Positions 51,736 through 60,210 are shown, counted from the stretch's first letter. The stretch is 64,000 nucleotides of DNA from Georgenia yuyongxinii (GCF_006352065.1 NZ_CP040915.1:2108001-2172000); one strand, 5' to 3'. Made by a program: numbers and translations. The notes: generated by a model from the letters alone, not told the origin.

Positions 51736-52756
51736 GGGCGGTCACCTCGTCCAGCGCCGCTACGGCACGTAGCCGGCCAAGGACCGCGGCACGCAGCTCC
51801 GCCGGGGCCAGGACGAGCACCGCCTCGGCGTAGGTGGCGACCTCCTCCGAGAAGGCCTCCAGGTCCGCGTAGGGCACCTCGATGACGTCGCGGTCGGTGA
51901 GGGCAGCAGCGGGCCGAGGCCCATCGGCAGAGCTCTTCCCCGCCGGGTCCGCACCTGCTGCACCGGGCAGTGCGCGGGTGCGCAGGGCGGCCGCCCGATC
52001 GGGCAGCACGGCCAGGCGGGCGGTGCCGGAGCGGGGCCGTGCGCGCTCGAGGAGGCTCTCGACGTCGGTGTCCGCCGGGACCGTGAAGGCGCCGGGCGCG
52101 CCGGTGGCCCGGACGCGTCCAGTGATGCGTGAGAGGCGGAACGCGCGGGGCGCCGCGCGGTCGACGTCCAGGCCCACGAGGTACCAGCCGCGGTCGCGGC
52201 TGAGGATGCGCCACGGCTGGACGGTGCGTCGGGCCGTCTCCCCCGTGCTCGCCGCCCGGTAGGTGAACGTCACCGCCTGGCGGGCGTCGATCGCCTCGAG
52301 CAGCGGGGCGAAGGCGGCCTCGGGCCCGCGCACGCGTAGCGCGAGGCCCGCGTGGGCGCCCGGGTCGGGCGCGAGGCCGACGGCGCGCAGCTTCGTCACG
52401 CCACGCGAGGCGAACGCGCGCAGCGAGGCGTCCTGCCAGAGCTCGGCCGCCAGGGAGAGCACGCCTGCCTCCTCGGGCGTGAAGGCGACCGGGGGCAGGG
52501 TGTAGCCGGCGGTGTCGACGCGGTAGCCGACGTCGTCCTCGTGCACGACGCCGTGCTCGACGACGATCGGCACCCCCATCTCCCGCAGCAGGTCCTTGTC
52601 GCGCTCGAACATCCGCTCGAAGGCCTCGTCGCTCACGGCGTCGGCGTACCCGTTGACCCGCTCGCGGATCTGGCGCTTGCTCATCCACCTCGGGGTGTGC
52701 GTCAGCGCGATCACCAGGTCGAGCAGCCGTTCGGCCGCCTCCACGCGCTGTGCCAC
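51728..52756 (-). CDS. pafB: PafB, WYL-domain transcriptional regulator
   Basis: A 342-residue regulator with an N-terminal winged helix (VIALTHTPRWMSKRQIRERV) and a WYL domain at about residues 165-235 (TFTYRAASTGETARRTVQPWRIL and YLVGLDVDRAAPRAFRLSRI), followed by a C-terminal domain. In mycobacteria PafBC drives DNA repair genes after DNA damage. The GTG start was chosen because TACCGT (minus, 52768-52763) lies six bases upstream, fitting a leaderless transcript and the start of the pafB-helY run. LysE is the next gene upstream. Confidence 0.92.
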   Translation of the reverse strand: MAQRVEAAERLLDLVIALTHTPRWMSKRQIRERVNGYADAVSDEAFERMFERDKDLLREMGVPIVVEHGVVHEDDVGYRVDTAGYTLPPVAFTPEEAGVLSLAAELWQDASLRAFASRGVTKLRAVGLAPDPGAHAGLALRVRGPEAAFAPLLEAIDARQAVTFTYRAASTGETARRTVQPWRILSRDRGWYLVGLDVDRAAPRAFRLSRITGRVRATGAPGAFTVPADTDVESLLERARPRSGTARLAVLPDRAAALRTRALPGAAGADPAGKSSADGPRPAAALTDRDVIEVPYADLEAFSEEVATYAEAVLVLAPAELRAAVLGRLRAVAALDEVTARG

Positions 52757-52829
52757 GCGCTCACGGTACCGGGCCGCCGGCCGGCGGTGCCGCAGGCCTG
52801 GGCATTCGGCGAGGCCGTGACGAGGGCCG

Positions 52830-53426
52830 TCATCCACGCAGCAGCCGCACGGCGAGCGCGATCATGACGACCCCGATGACGAGATCGAGCACCCGCCAGG
52901 TGGCCGGACGGCTCATGACGCGCGAGGCGGCGCGGGCACCGAACCCCAGGGTGGTGAACCACAAGAAGCTGCCGGCCACGGCGCCGGCGGCGAACCACCA
53001 GCGCGCCTCGCCGTGCTGGTTAGCGATGGAGCCAAGCATGAGCACCGTGTCGAGGTAGACGTGGGGGTTGAGGTAGGTCAGCGCGAGGGTGGTCGCCACG
53101 ACCGTCCGGCGCCCTGCCCCGCCGCCCTCCAGCGGGTTCAGGGCCTGCGGCCGCCGGGCCTTCCACAGCGACCGCACGCCGTATGCGGCGAGGTACGCCC
53201 CACCGACCCAGCGCAGCACCGTCATCGCCGTCGGGTGGTCCTGCACGAGCGCACCGACGCCGCTCACCCCGACCGTGATGAGGAGCGCGTCCGAGACGGC
53301 GCAGATCGCCACGACGAGGCCGACGTGGTGGCGGGTCAGTCCCTGCTTGAGAACGTAGGCGTTCTGGGCGCCGATCGCGACGATGAGCGAGAGGCCGGTC
53401 AGGAGGCCGGGGAGGGCGGCGGGCAC
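52830..53426 (-). CDS. lysE: LysE family amino-acid exporter
   Basis: A 198-residue membrane exporter for basic amino acids (LysE/ArgO). It has about six transmembrane segments, and the family signatures GLSLIVAIGAQNAYVLKQGL at residues 10-29 and LALTYLNPHVYLDTVLMLG at about 113-131 (the NPHVYLDT motif). GTG 53426 lies seven bases behind TAGGTT (minus, 53439-53434). It is divergent from lysG, as in Corynebacterium glutamicum, where LysG activates lysE when lysine or arginine builds up. Confidence 0.93.
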   Translation of the reverse strand: MPAALPGLLTGLSLIVAIGAQNAYVLKQGLTRHHVGLVVAICAVSDALLITVGVSGVGALVQDHPTAMTVLRWVGGAYLAAYGVRSLWKARRPQALNPLEGGGAGRRTVVATTLALTYLNPHVYLDTVLMLGSIANQHGEARWWFAAGAVAGSFLWFTTLGFGARAASRVMSRPATWRVLDLVIGVVMIALAVRLLRG

Positions 53427-53496
53427 GCCGTCGAACCTAACGCCGCCCGCGCGTGAAGGACAGCGAATGTTTCTGACGGGCCATTAGCGTTGCTTT
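53427..53496. promoter_or_regulatory. Shared lysE/lysG divergent promoter region
   Basis: The 70-base gap holds a -10 box for lysE (AACCTA, read as TAGGTT on the minus strand, 53434-53439) and one for lysG (TAGCGT at 53485-53490), each 6-7 bases from its start codon. The -35 and LysG binding sites must overlap in the middle, so the genes can be co-regulated from one short segment. Confidence 0.55.
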
Positions 53497-54390
53497 ATGC
53501 AGGTCCGACCCGAGCAGCTCGCCGCACTGGTGGCCATCGTGGACGAGGGCACGTTCGAGGCGGCAGCGCGGCGGCTGTCCGTGACGCCGTCGGCGATCAG
53601 CCAGCGCATCCGCGCGCTCGAGACCCAGGTGGGCCAGGTGCTCCTGGTGCGGACGACGCCGAGCCGGACTACCGAGGCGGGCGGCGTGCTGCTCCGCCTG
53701 GCGCGTCAGCAGCAGGTCCTCGAGCACGAGGCACTGGCCGCGCTGTCAACCGGGGACGCCGGCGAGGCCGCCACCGCCGGGACCATGGACCTGGCGGTGG
53801 CGGTCAACGCCGACTCGCTCGCGACGTGGTTCGCGGAGGTCCTCAGCACGTGCGCTTCGTGGGGTGACGTGACCGTGCGGCTGCACGTCGAGGACGAGGG
53901 CCACTCCGCGGCGCTCCTGCGCACCGGGGAGGTCCTGGGAGCGGTCACGTCCGACCCCGTCGCGGTGCAGGGCTGCTCGGTGGAACGGCTCGGGACCATG
54001 CGCTACCTCCCGGTCGCGACGCCGGAGCTCGCCCGGCGCTGGACGAAGGGACGAGGCACGGACTGGGCGCGGATGCCGGTCGTGCGGTTCAACGCCAAGG
54101 ACGACCTGCAGCACAAGGTGCTCGCCGCCCACGGGGTCACGGGCACGCCACCGACCCACATCGTCCCCACTTCGCAAGGATTCCTCGCTGCCGTGCGGGC
54201 GGGGCTGGGGTGGGGTGCGGTGCCCGAGGCACAGCTCGGCGACGACCTCGAGACCGGTCGCCTGACACGGCTCAGCAGCCGCGACCGCGTCGACGTCCCG
54301 CTGTACTGGCAGTGCTGGCGCATGCGCTCCCAGAGCGTGGAGCGCATCACGGAGGCCGTGCGGGTCGCGGCGGCGTCCCTGCACCGCTGA
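53497..54390 (+). CDS. lysG: LysG/ArgP-like LysR-family regulator
   Basis: A 297-residue LysR-type regulator. The winged helix is at residues 5-60 (LAALVAIVDEGTFEAAARRLSVTPSAISQRIRALE), and the effector domain follows from about 95 (DLAVAVNADSLATWF), resembling ArgP/LysG. It should activate lysE when basic amino acids are high. The ATG is six bases after a TAGCGT box, giving a probable leaderless message. Pairing with divergent lysE supports the assignment. Confidence 0.92.
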   Translation: MQVRPEQLAALVAIVDEGTFEAAARRLSVTPSAISQRIRALETQVGQVLLVRTTPSRTTEAGGVLLRLARQQQVLEHEALAALSTGDAGEAATAGTMDLAVAVNADSLATWFAEVLSTCASWGDVTVRLHVEDEGHSAALLRTGEVLGAVTSDPVAVQGCSVERLGTMRYLPVATPELARRWTKGRGTDWARMPVVRFNAKDDLQHKVLAAHGVTGTPPTHIVPTSQGFLAAVRAGLGWGAVPEAQLGDDLETGRLTRLSSRDRVDVPLYWQCWRMRSQSVERITEAVRVAAASLHR

Positions 54391-54446
54391 CGTGGCGCGA
54401 CCCCGGGCTAGAGTGCGCGTCACCTGCGAGCGTTGGAGGCAGCTCC

Positions 54447-55064
54447 GTGCGGCACACACCCCACTTCCTGCTGGAGGACGTCGCCGAGGTCAAGCGGCTC
54501 ATCCGGGAGAACCCATGGGCGACGCTGGTGAGCCACACCGCCGCGGGCCTCGTGGCCAGCCACTACCCGGTGGTGCTCGAGGACGGTCCGGCGGGCGAGA
54601 TCAGCATCGTCAGCCATGTCGGCCGGCCCGACGAGGTGGCGCACGAGCTCGGCGCGGGCGAGGTGCTTGTGATCATCCAGGGGCCGCACGGCTACGTCTC
54701 CCCGAGCTGGTACCCCGAGGGTGACCTCGTGCCCACCTGGAACCACGTCACGGCGCACCTGTGGGGCACACCGGAGATTCTCTCGGCCGAGGAGAACTAC
54801 GCGGTCCTCGAGGCCCTGGTCGACCTGTTCGAGCAGCGGATGCCGCGGCCGCGGAGCCTGCGCATGGACGAGGACCAGAGCCGGCGCATCGCCACGGGCA
54901 CGGTCGGGCTGCGGCTCCGGGTGACCCGGTTCGACGCGCGGGCGAAGCTGAGCCAGAACAAACCCGCCGACGTCGTCGCCCGCATCATCGAAGAGCTCGA
55001 GACGGACCGGCCGTACGCGAACGCCGCGCTCGCAGGCGAGATGCGGCGGTTCCACGGCGGCTGA
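54447..55064 (+). CDS. PaiB-like FMN-binding protein
   Basis: A 205-residue protein of the PaiB/FMN-binding split-barrel family. The N-terminus reads RHTPHFLLEDVAEVKRLI, typical of PaiB, and the barrel part includes HYPVVLEDGPAGEISIVSHVGR and YVSPSWYPEGDLVPTWNH. Bacillus PaiB is described as a regulator of protease and sporulation genes, but most homologues may be flavin enzymes. The GTG has TTGGAGG upstream. It lies between lysG and the convergent DNA ligase gene. Confidence 0.85.
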   Translation: MRHTPHFLLEDVAEVKRLIRENPWATLVSHTAAGLVASHYPVVLEDGPAGEISIVSHVGRPDEVAHELGAGEVLVIIQGPHGYVSPSWYPEGDLVPTWNHVTAHLWGTPEILSAEENYAVLEALVDLFEQRMPRPRSLRMDEDQSRRIATGTVGLRLRVTRFDARAKLSQNKPADVVARIIEELETDRPYANAALAGEMRRFHGG

Positions 55065-55077
55065 TCGGGAGCTCACC

Positions 55078-56142
55078 TCAGCGGCGCGGAAGGATGTCGG
55101 AGAGCCTGTAGCTGACCGGCTCCTCGAGCTGGTCGTAGGTGCAGGACCGTGGGTCGCGGTCGGGGCGCCAGCGCCGGTACCGGGGGATGTGCCGGAACCG
55201 GTTGCCCTCCATGTGGTCGTAGGCGACCTCGACCACGAGCTCGGGGCGCAGCGGGACGAAGGAGAGGTCCTTGGTCGCGTTCCACCGGCTCACAGCACCG
55301 GGCAGCCGGTTCTGCGGGTGGGCCTCCTGGTCGGCCCAGGCACCCCACGGGTGGTCGGCGAGGTCCACGTCCCGGTAGGGCGCCAGCTCGTCGAGCAGGC
55401 TCTTGCGCCGGGCCATCGGGAAGGACGCCGTCACGCCCACGTGCTGGAGCTGCCCGTCCTCGGTGTACAGCCCCAGCAGCAGCGAGCCGACCACGCCGCC
55501 GGTCTTGTGCCAGCGGAAGCCGGCGACCACGCAGTCCGCGGTGCGTTCGTGCTTGATCTTGTACATCGCACGCTTGTTCGGCTGGTAGGTGCTGTCCAGC
55601 GGCTTGGCGACGACGCCGTCGAGCCCCGCGCCCTCGAAGGTCTCGAACCACTGCAGGGCCTGGGCGAGGTCCGTGGTGGCCGGCGTGGGGAAGATCGGGT
55701 CGGCGGCGTCGTCGAGGGCCTCGAGGAGGAGCGCGCGGCGCTCACGGAACGGCCTGCGCATGAGGTCGTCGTCGTCGAGCGCGAGGAGGTCGAAGCCGAC
55801 GAAGGAGACCGGGGTTTGCTCGGCGAGCAGCTTGACGCGGCTCGCGGCCGGGTGGATCCGCTGCTGCAGGGCGTCGAAGTCGAGCCGGTCACCGGTGACC
55901 AGGATGATCTCGCCGTCGATGACGCAGCGCGCCGGGGTGTTGGCCTTGATCGACTCGATCAGCTCGGGGAAGTACCGGGTCATGGGCCGTTCGTTGCGGC
56001 TGCCGAGGACCACCTCGTCGCCGTCGCGGAAGACGATGGTGCGGAACCCGTCCCACTTGGGCTCGGTGTGGCCGAGGTCGGGGACCTCGGGGACCGACTT
56101 GGCCAGCATGGGCGCGACCGGTGGCATGACGGGCAGGTCCAT
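55078..56142 (-). CDS. ligC: ATP-dependent DNA ligase, LigC-type
   Basis: A 354-residue DNA ligase. The nucleotidyl-transfer motif I is EPKWDGFR with the adenylated lysine at K29. Motif III is LLALDDDDL-like (FVGFDLLALD), motif IV GLDGVVAKP and motif V AMYKIKHER, followed by an OB-fold domain. Size and domain set match mycobacterial LigC (about 358 residues) rather than LigB or LigD. In mycobacteria it acts with PrimPolC in base-excision-type repair. The primase-polymerase gene is adjoining upstream, and both are on the minus strand. Confidence 0.92.
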   Translation of the reverse strand: MDLPVMPPVAPMLAKSVPEVPDLGHTEPKWDGFRTIVFRDGDEVVLGSRNERPMTRYFPELIESIKANTPARCVIDGEIILVTGDRLDFDALQQRIHPAASRVKLLAEQTPVSFVGFDLLALDDDDLMRRPFRERRALLLEALDDAADPIFPTPATTDLAQALQWFETFEGAGLDGVVAKPLDSTYQPNKRAMYKIKHERTADCVVAGFRWHKTGGVVGSLLLGLYTEDGQLQHVGVTASFPMARRKSLLDELAPYRDVDLADHPWGAWADQEAHPQNRLPGAVSRWNATKDLSFVPLRPELVVEVAYDHMEGNRFRHIPRYRRWRPDRDPRSCTYDQLEEPVSYRLSDILPRR

Positions 56143-56145
56143 GAC

Positions 56146-57198
56146 TCAGTCCTTCTTGGCGCGGCTTGGCTGCACCCGGGCCGGCTCGCCGGGCATCTTC
56201 GGGTACTCCGGCGGGTAGGGCAGGTCGCCGTGGCCGGACGCCTCGTCCCGCGCGTACCACTCCAGCAGCGGCGTGAGGTCGTGGGCGACGTCGTCGATGG
56301 TGGCGTGCAGGTCCCCGCGCTCGGCGAACCGGGCGGGCATCGTGCGCACGGTGAGGTCCCGGGGGTCGACGTCGGGCAGCTCGTCCCACAGCACCGGTGC
56401 CGAGACCGGCGCGTGCGCCAGCGGGCGGATGCTGTAGGCGCTGGCGATGGTGCGGTCGCGGGCGTTCTGGTTGTAGTCGACGAAGATCGTCTCCCCGCGC
56501 TCCTCTTTCCACCAGTGCGTCGTCACCTTGCCCGGCATGCGCCGCTCGAGCTCGCGGCCGAACGCGATGGCCGCGTGCCGCACGTCGGTGAACGTCCACC
56601 GCGGCTGGATGCGCACGTAGATGTGCACGCCCCGGTTCCCGGACGTCTTGGGGAAGGCGACCCAGCCGAGCTCCTCGACCAGCGCACGTGCCTCGCCGGC
56701 GACCGTGACGGCGTCGGTGAAGTCCGTGCCGGGCTGGGGGTCGAGGTCGATGCGCAGCTCGTCGGGATGGTCCACGTCCGCCTGGCGCACCGGCCACGGG
56801 TGAAACGTGATCGTGCCCAGGTTGGCCGCCCACGCGACGGCCGCCAGGTCGGTGGGGCACAGCTCGTCCGCGGTGCGGCCGCTGGGGAAGGTGATCGTGG
56901 TGGTGGGGATCCAGTCGGGCGCGGAGTCCGGCACCCGCTTCTGGTAGAACGCGTCGCCGCGCGGGTCCGCGCGGGTGGCGCGTTTGGCGCCCTCGCGGAC
57001 CCCACCGGGCCACCGCTCCAGGGTCACCGGCCGCTCGCGCAGCGCCCGGAGGATCCCCTCCCCCACGCTGAGGTAGTACTCGACCATCTCGCGCTTGGTG
57101 ATGCCGACTTCGGCGAAGTAGACCTTGTCGGGGTTGCTCACCCGCACGCTGCGGCCGGCCACCTCGATCTCGATCGCCGGTGTCTTCGACGGTGACAT
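56146..57198 (-). CDS. LigD-type primase-polymerase (PrimPol)
   Basis: A 350-residue polymerase-domain protein of the LigD/PrimPol family, which fills gaps during repair. The catalytic acidic motif is in ELRIDLDPQPG, and the nucleotide-binding histidine in WVAFPKTSGNRGVHIYVRI; metal and 5'-phosphate contacts lie in the N-terminal KVYFAEVGITKREMVEYY part. It corresponds to mycobacterial PrimPolC, which pairs with LigC in the same order. The ATG lies seven bases behind TAGCGT (minus, 57211-57206). The ligase begins three bases past this gene's stop. Confidence 0.9.
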   Translation of the reverse strand: MSPSKTPAIEIEVAGRSVRVSNPDKVYFAEVGITKREMVEYYLSVGEGILRALRERPVTLERWPGGVREGAKRATRADPRGDAFYQKRVPDSAPDWIPTTTITFPSGRTADELCPTDLAAVAWAANLGTITFHPWPVRQADVDHPDELRIDLDPQPGTDFTDAVTVAGEARALVEELGWVAFPKTSGNRGVHIYVRIQPRWTFTDVRHAAIAFGRELERRMPGKVTTHWWKEERGETIFVDYNQNARDRTIASAYSIRPLAHAPVSAPVLWDELPDVDPRDLTVRTMPARFAERGDLHATIDDVAHDLTPLLEWYARDEASGHGDLPYPPEYPKMPGEPARVQPSRAKKD

Positions 57199-57312
57199 GG
57201 CCGGAACGCTACCGTGCGGCCTTCGCGCCGGCCCGAGGATCCCCCGCACGCCGATTGGGAGGGACGACGGCGCACCCCGCCGCTCGTCGTCGCGGCCGGT
57301 AGCGTGGCGGCC

Positions 57313-58518
57313 GTGATGATCTGGCGGGACGGCGTCGTGCGTGGCCTGGGGACGTCGTGGACGGGCGCCGTCGAGCTCGACGTCGAGATCACCGTGGCTC
57401 CCGGCCCCGACCGTGCGGAGGGCGCCGGTCCCCTGCCACCCGGGTCCCTGCCACCCGGGACGCTGCCGCCCGGGTCCCACGTCCGGGCCCTGGCCTATCC
57501 GCGCCTCGTCGGGGAGCCGAGGCTCGGCGACCGGGTGCTGCTGTCGGCAGCGCCGCTCGCCCGTGGGCTCGGCACCGGCGGGTACGCGCTGGTAGTCGCG
57601 TTGCCCGACCGGCTGCCCGCGGACCCGCCGCCCGCGCCCGGCCACCTCGTCAAGGCCCGGTACACCCCGCTGCAGGCCATGGTCCTGGGCGCCGACGAGC
57701 AGGAGTCGGCGCACCACCACCTCCTGGAGGACGCCGACGACCTCGCCGGGCTGCCGGTGGTGGTGGCGGACCTGCACTCGGCGCTGCCCGCGGTCGTCGC
57801 CGGCGTGCGCGCGGCCGAGCCCGCCCTGCGGGTGGCCTACGTGATGACCGACGGCGGAGCGCTGCCGGCCTGGTTCTCCCGCACGCTCGCCGGGCTGCGC
57901 GAGGCCGACTGGCTGTGCGGCTCGGTGACGGTGGGGCAGGCGTTCGGCGGCGATGTCGAGGCTGTCTCGCTGCACTCGGGGCTGCTGGCGGCGCGGATGG
58001 TGCTGGGAGCCGATCTCGCCGTCGTCGCGCAGGGCCCAGGCAACCTTGGCACGGGCACGCGGTGGGGGTTCTCTGGCACGGCCGGCGGGGACGCGGTCAA
58101 CGCCGTCGCGGCCCTGCGTGGGCGCCCGGTGGCCGCGCTGCGAGTCTCCGGGGCAGACCCGCGCGAGCGGCACCTGGGCATCTCGCACCACTCGCTCACC
58201 GCCTACGGCCGCGTGGCGCTCGCCCCGGCCGACGTGGTGGTGCCCGCCTTCGACGCGGGCACGGACCTGGAGCAGTCCCTGCCGGAGGGTCTCCCGGCGA
58301 AGGTGCGGGCCCAGGCGGCCGCGCTGGCCGCCCCGGCCGGCATCCACCGGCTGGTGGAGGTCACGACGGCGGGGCTGGCCGAGGCGCTCGCGACCTCGCC
58401 CGTGCGCCTGTCCACCATGGGTCGCTCACTCGAGCAGGACCCCGCGGCGTTCCTCGCGGCCGCGGTGGCCGGGGTGCATGCGGCGCGGCTGGCGGACGTC
58501 GCAGACGCCTGGCGATGA
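57313..58518 (+). CDS. DUF3866 protein
   Basis: A 401-residue protein matching DUF3866, an actinobacterial family of unknown function. It contains LPPGS-type repeats at about residues 38-55, the central HLVKARYTPLQAMVLGADEQES and the conserved SGTAGGDAVNAVAALRGRPV and RERHLGISHHSLTAYGR. No signal peptide or membrane segment is evident. GTG 57313 was preferred to ATG 57316 because TAGCGT (57300-57305) lies seven bases upstream, as with other leaderless genes. Its last codon and stop fall inside a 19-bp tandem repeat. Confidence 0.85.
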   Translation: MMIWRDGVVRGLGTSWTGAVELDVEITVAPGPDRAEGAGPLPPGSLPPGTLPPGSHVRALAYPRLVGEPRLGDRVLLSAAPLARGLGTGGYALVVALPDRLPADPPPAPGHLVKARYTPLQAMVLGADEQESAHHHLLEDADDLAGLPVVVADLHSALPAVVAGVRAAEPALRVAYVMTDGGALPAWFSRTLAGLREADWLCGSVTVGQAFGGDVEAVSLHSGLLAARMVLGADLAVVAQGPGNLGTGTRWGFSGTAGGDAVNAVAALRGRPVAALRVSGADPRERHLGISHHSLTAYGRVALAPADVVVPAFDAGTDLEQSLPEGLPAKVRAQAAALAAPAGIHRLVEVTTAGLAEALATSPVRLSTMGRSLEQDPAAFLAAAVAGVHAARLADVADAWR

Positions 58519-58562
58519 CATCTCACCGACAAGATGACATCTCACGGAGAAGATGACATCTC
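58514..58562. repeat. 19-bp tandem repeats, GATGACATCTC core
   Basis: Two near-identical 19-bp units (GATGACATCTCACCGACAA and GATGACATCTCACGGAGAA) at 58514-58532 and 58533-58551 are followed by a third copy of the GATGACATCTC core at 58552-58562. GATGACATC is a partial dyad. The first unit contains the DUF3866 stop codon. The array might be an iteron-like binding site or the relic of an insertion-sequence end. Confidence 0.8.
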
Positions 58563-58586
58563 GCAGGCCGGGGTGGGTGGGCGCCG

Positions 58587-59036
58587 CTAAAAGCGGGGCT
58601 CGTGCAGGGCCACCAGCGTGGCGAGGCGCCGGGACTCGGCGACGGCGCGCGCGCCGTCGGCTCGCTGGATCGCCATGACCGCGAGCGTGTCGCCGTCGGT
58701 GAGGTCGAGCTGGACCCAGGGGCTGCCTTCCCCGAAGTTGACCGACACGATCTCCGTCCATTCCACGGCGCGGGTGTAGATGAAGTTGCGCACCGTCAGA
58801 CCGGCCTGGTCGGGCAGGGCTCGGACGGCGCCCTGGCGCCACAGCAGCCAGAGGATGCACGCCGCGAGCAGCACCATGCCCGTGTGGTCGGCGAGGGTGA
58901 AGGTCACCCCCGGCATCTGGGGCACCAGGATCATGACCAGCGCCGTGCCCACGACCGTCAGCACACCGAGCACGATGGCGACCCGCCGGGCGGCGCGGGG
59001 CCGGAACGGCAGGTGCAGCTCGGCGGCCGTCGTCAT
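58587..59036 (-). CDS. PH-domain-like membrane protein
   Basis: A 149-residue protein with two transmembrane segments at about residues 19-37 and 50-66 and a C-terminal bacterial PH-like domain (LTVRNFIYTRAVEWTEIVSVNF and WVQLDLTDGDTLAVMAIQ). Such proteins are often encoded next to hisG in actinobacteria; function is unknown. Its start lies one base past the hisG stop, so it is co-translated with hisG. Confidence 0.8.
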   Translation of the reverse strand: MTTAAELHLPFRPRAARRVAIVLGVLTVVGTALVMILVPQMPGVTFTLADHTGMVLLAACILWLLWRQGAVRALPDQAGLTVRNFIYTRAVEWTEIVSVNFGEGSPWVQLDLTDGDTLAVMAIQRADGARAVAESRRLATLVALHEPRF

Positions 59037-59037
59037 G

Positions 59038-59889
59038 TCAGACGCGGCAGGCGTGGATCGAGGTGACCAGGATGGCCCGCGCGCCCACGTCGTACAGCTC
59101 GTCCATCACCTTGTTGGTGACGTCCTTGCGGACCATCGAGCGCACCGCCGACCACTTGCCGTCGTGCAGCGGCGAGACGGTCGGGGACTCGAACCCGGGG
59201 GTGATGGCCACGGCGGCCTCGAGGTGCTCGTTGGGCACGTCGTAGTCCATCAGGACGTACTGGCGGGCCACGAGGACTCCCTGGAGGCGCCGGTCGAGGA
59301 TCGTCAGGCCGTTGGAGGGCTCCGCCTCGCCCGGCTTGCGGATGAGCACCGCCTCTGAGCGCAGGATCGGCTCCCCGAAGGTGGCCAGCCCGGCGGCGCG
59401 GAGGGTGGAGCCGGTCTCCACCACGTCCGCGACGACGTCGGCGATGCCCAGCTGCACCGAGGACTCCACCGCACCGTCCAGGTGCACCACCGCGGCGTCC
59501 ACGCCGTGCTCGGCGAGGTAGTCGCCCACCAGCACGTCGTAGCTCGTGGCCACCCGCTTACCGTTCACCTGCTCGAGGCTCGTGATCTCCCCGGCGGGCG
59601 CGGCGAACCGGAAGGTGGAGGTCGCGAAGCCGAGCGGCCGGTGCTCGACGGCCTCGACGCCGGAGTCCAGCAGCAGGTCGCGCCCGGTGATGCCGACGTC
59701 CACCGTCCCGGAGCCGACGTAGACGGCGATGTCCCGCGGGCGCAGGTAGAAGAACTCGACGTCGTTGGCCGGGTCGGCGAGCACGAGCTCACGGCCGCCC
59801 GGGCCGCGCTGACGGTAGCCCGCCTCGCTGAGCATCTCGGACGCGGGCAGGGACAGCGAGCCCTTGTTGGGGACGGCGATACGCAGCAC
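59038..59889 (-). CDS. hisG: ATP phosphoribosyltransferase, long form
   Basis: First enzyme of histidine synthesis, joining ATP and PRPP. The 283 residues begin [13 protein letters not shown] and contain [10 protein letters not shown], the PRPP loop region [18 protein letters not shown] and a C-terminal ACT-like domain of about 75 residues that binds histidine for feedback inhibition, so it is the long, self-regulated form. The GTG start has GGAG seven bases upstream. hisE precedes it by 44 bases on the same strand. Confidence 0.95.
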   Translation of the reverse strand: MLRIAVPNKGSLSLPASEMLSEAGYRQRGPGGRELVLADPANDVEFFYLRPRDIAVYVGSGTVDVGITGRDLLLDSGVEAVEHRPLGFATSTFRFAAPAGEITSLEQVNGKRVATSYDVLVGDYLAEHGVDAAVVHLDGAVESSVQLGIADVVADVVETGSTLRAAGLATFGEPILRSEAVLIRKPGEAEPSNGLTILDRRLQGVLVARQYVLMDYDVPNEHLEAAVAITPGFESPTVSPLHDGKWSAVRSMVRKDVTNKVMDELYDVGARAILVTSIHACRV

Positions 59890-59933
59890 TTCAGCTCCGG
59901 TTCGGGGCGCGGACGGTCGGGGGGCGGGCCGGC

Positions 59934-60197
59934 TCACAGGTGACGGTAGACGTCGTCGAGCGTGAGCCCCTTGGCGATCATCATCACCTGCAGGTGATAG
60001 ATCAGCTGGCTGATCTCCTCGGCCGCCGCCTCGTCGCTCTCGTGCTCGGCCGCCATCCACACCTCGGCGGCCTCCTCGACCACCTTCTTGCCGATGGCGT
60101 GGATGCCCGCGTCCAGCTCGGTGACGGTCCGGGAGCCCTCCGGCCGGGTCGCGGCCTTGTGCTGCAGCTCGGCGAAGAGCTGGTCGAAGGATTTCAC
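59934..60197 (-). CDS. hisE: Phosphoribosyl-ATP pyrophosphatase
   Basis: Second enzyme of histidine synthesis. The 87-residue MazG-like protein starts [16 protein letters not shown] and carries [19 protein letters not shown], whose acidic residues bind magnesium, and the conserved ending [15 protein letters not shown]. The GTG at 60197 was chosen over GTG 60206 because TAGGGT (minus, 60210-60205) lies seven bases upstream. That -10 box includes the stop codon of the upstream binding-protein gene, so hisEG can be expressed independently of the riboswitch-controlled genes. Confidence 0.94.
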   Translation of the reverse strand: MKSFDQLFAELQHKAATRPEGSRTVTELDAGIHAIGKKVVEEAAEVWMAAEHESDEAAAEEISQLIYHLQVMMIAKGLTLDDVYRHL

Positions 60198-60204
60198 GGC
60201 GCCC

Positions 60205-60210
60205 ACCCTA
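60205..60210 (-). promoter_or_regulatory. -10 box for hisE within the ribY stop codon
   Basis: The minus-strand hexamer TAGGGT (60210-60205) begins with the TAG stop codon of the upstream binding-protein gene and is seven bases from the hisE GTG. It separates hisEG transcription from the riboswitch operon. Confidence 0.55.

Noticed and set aside
58514-58562. CRISPR array
   Set aside because: Units are contiguous without unique spacers, and there are no cas genes.
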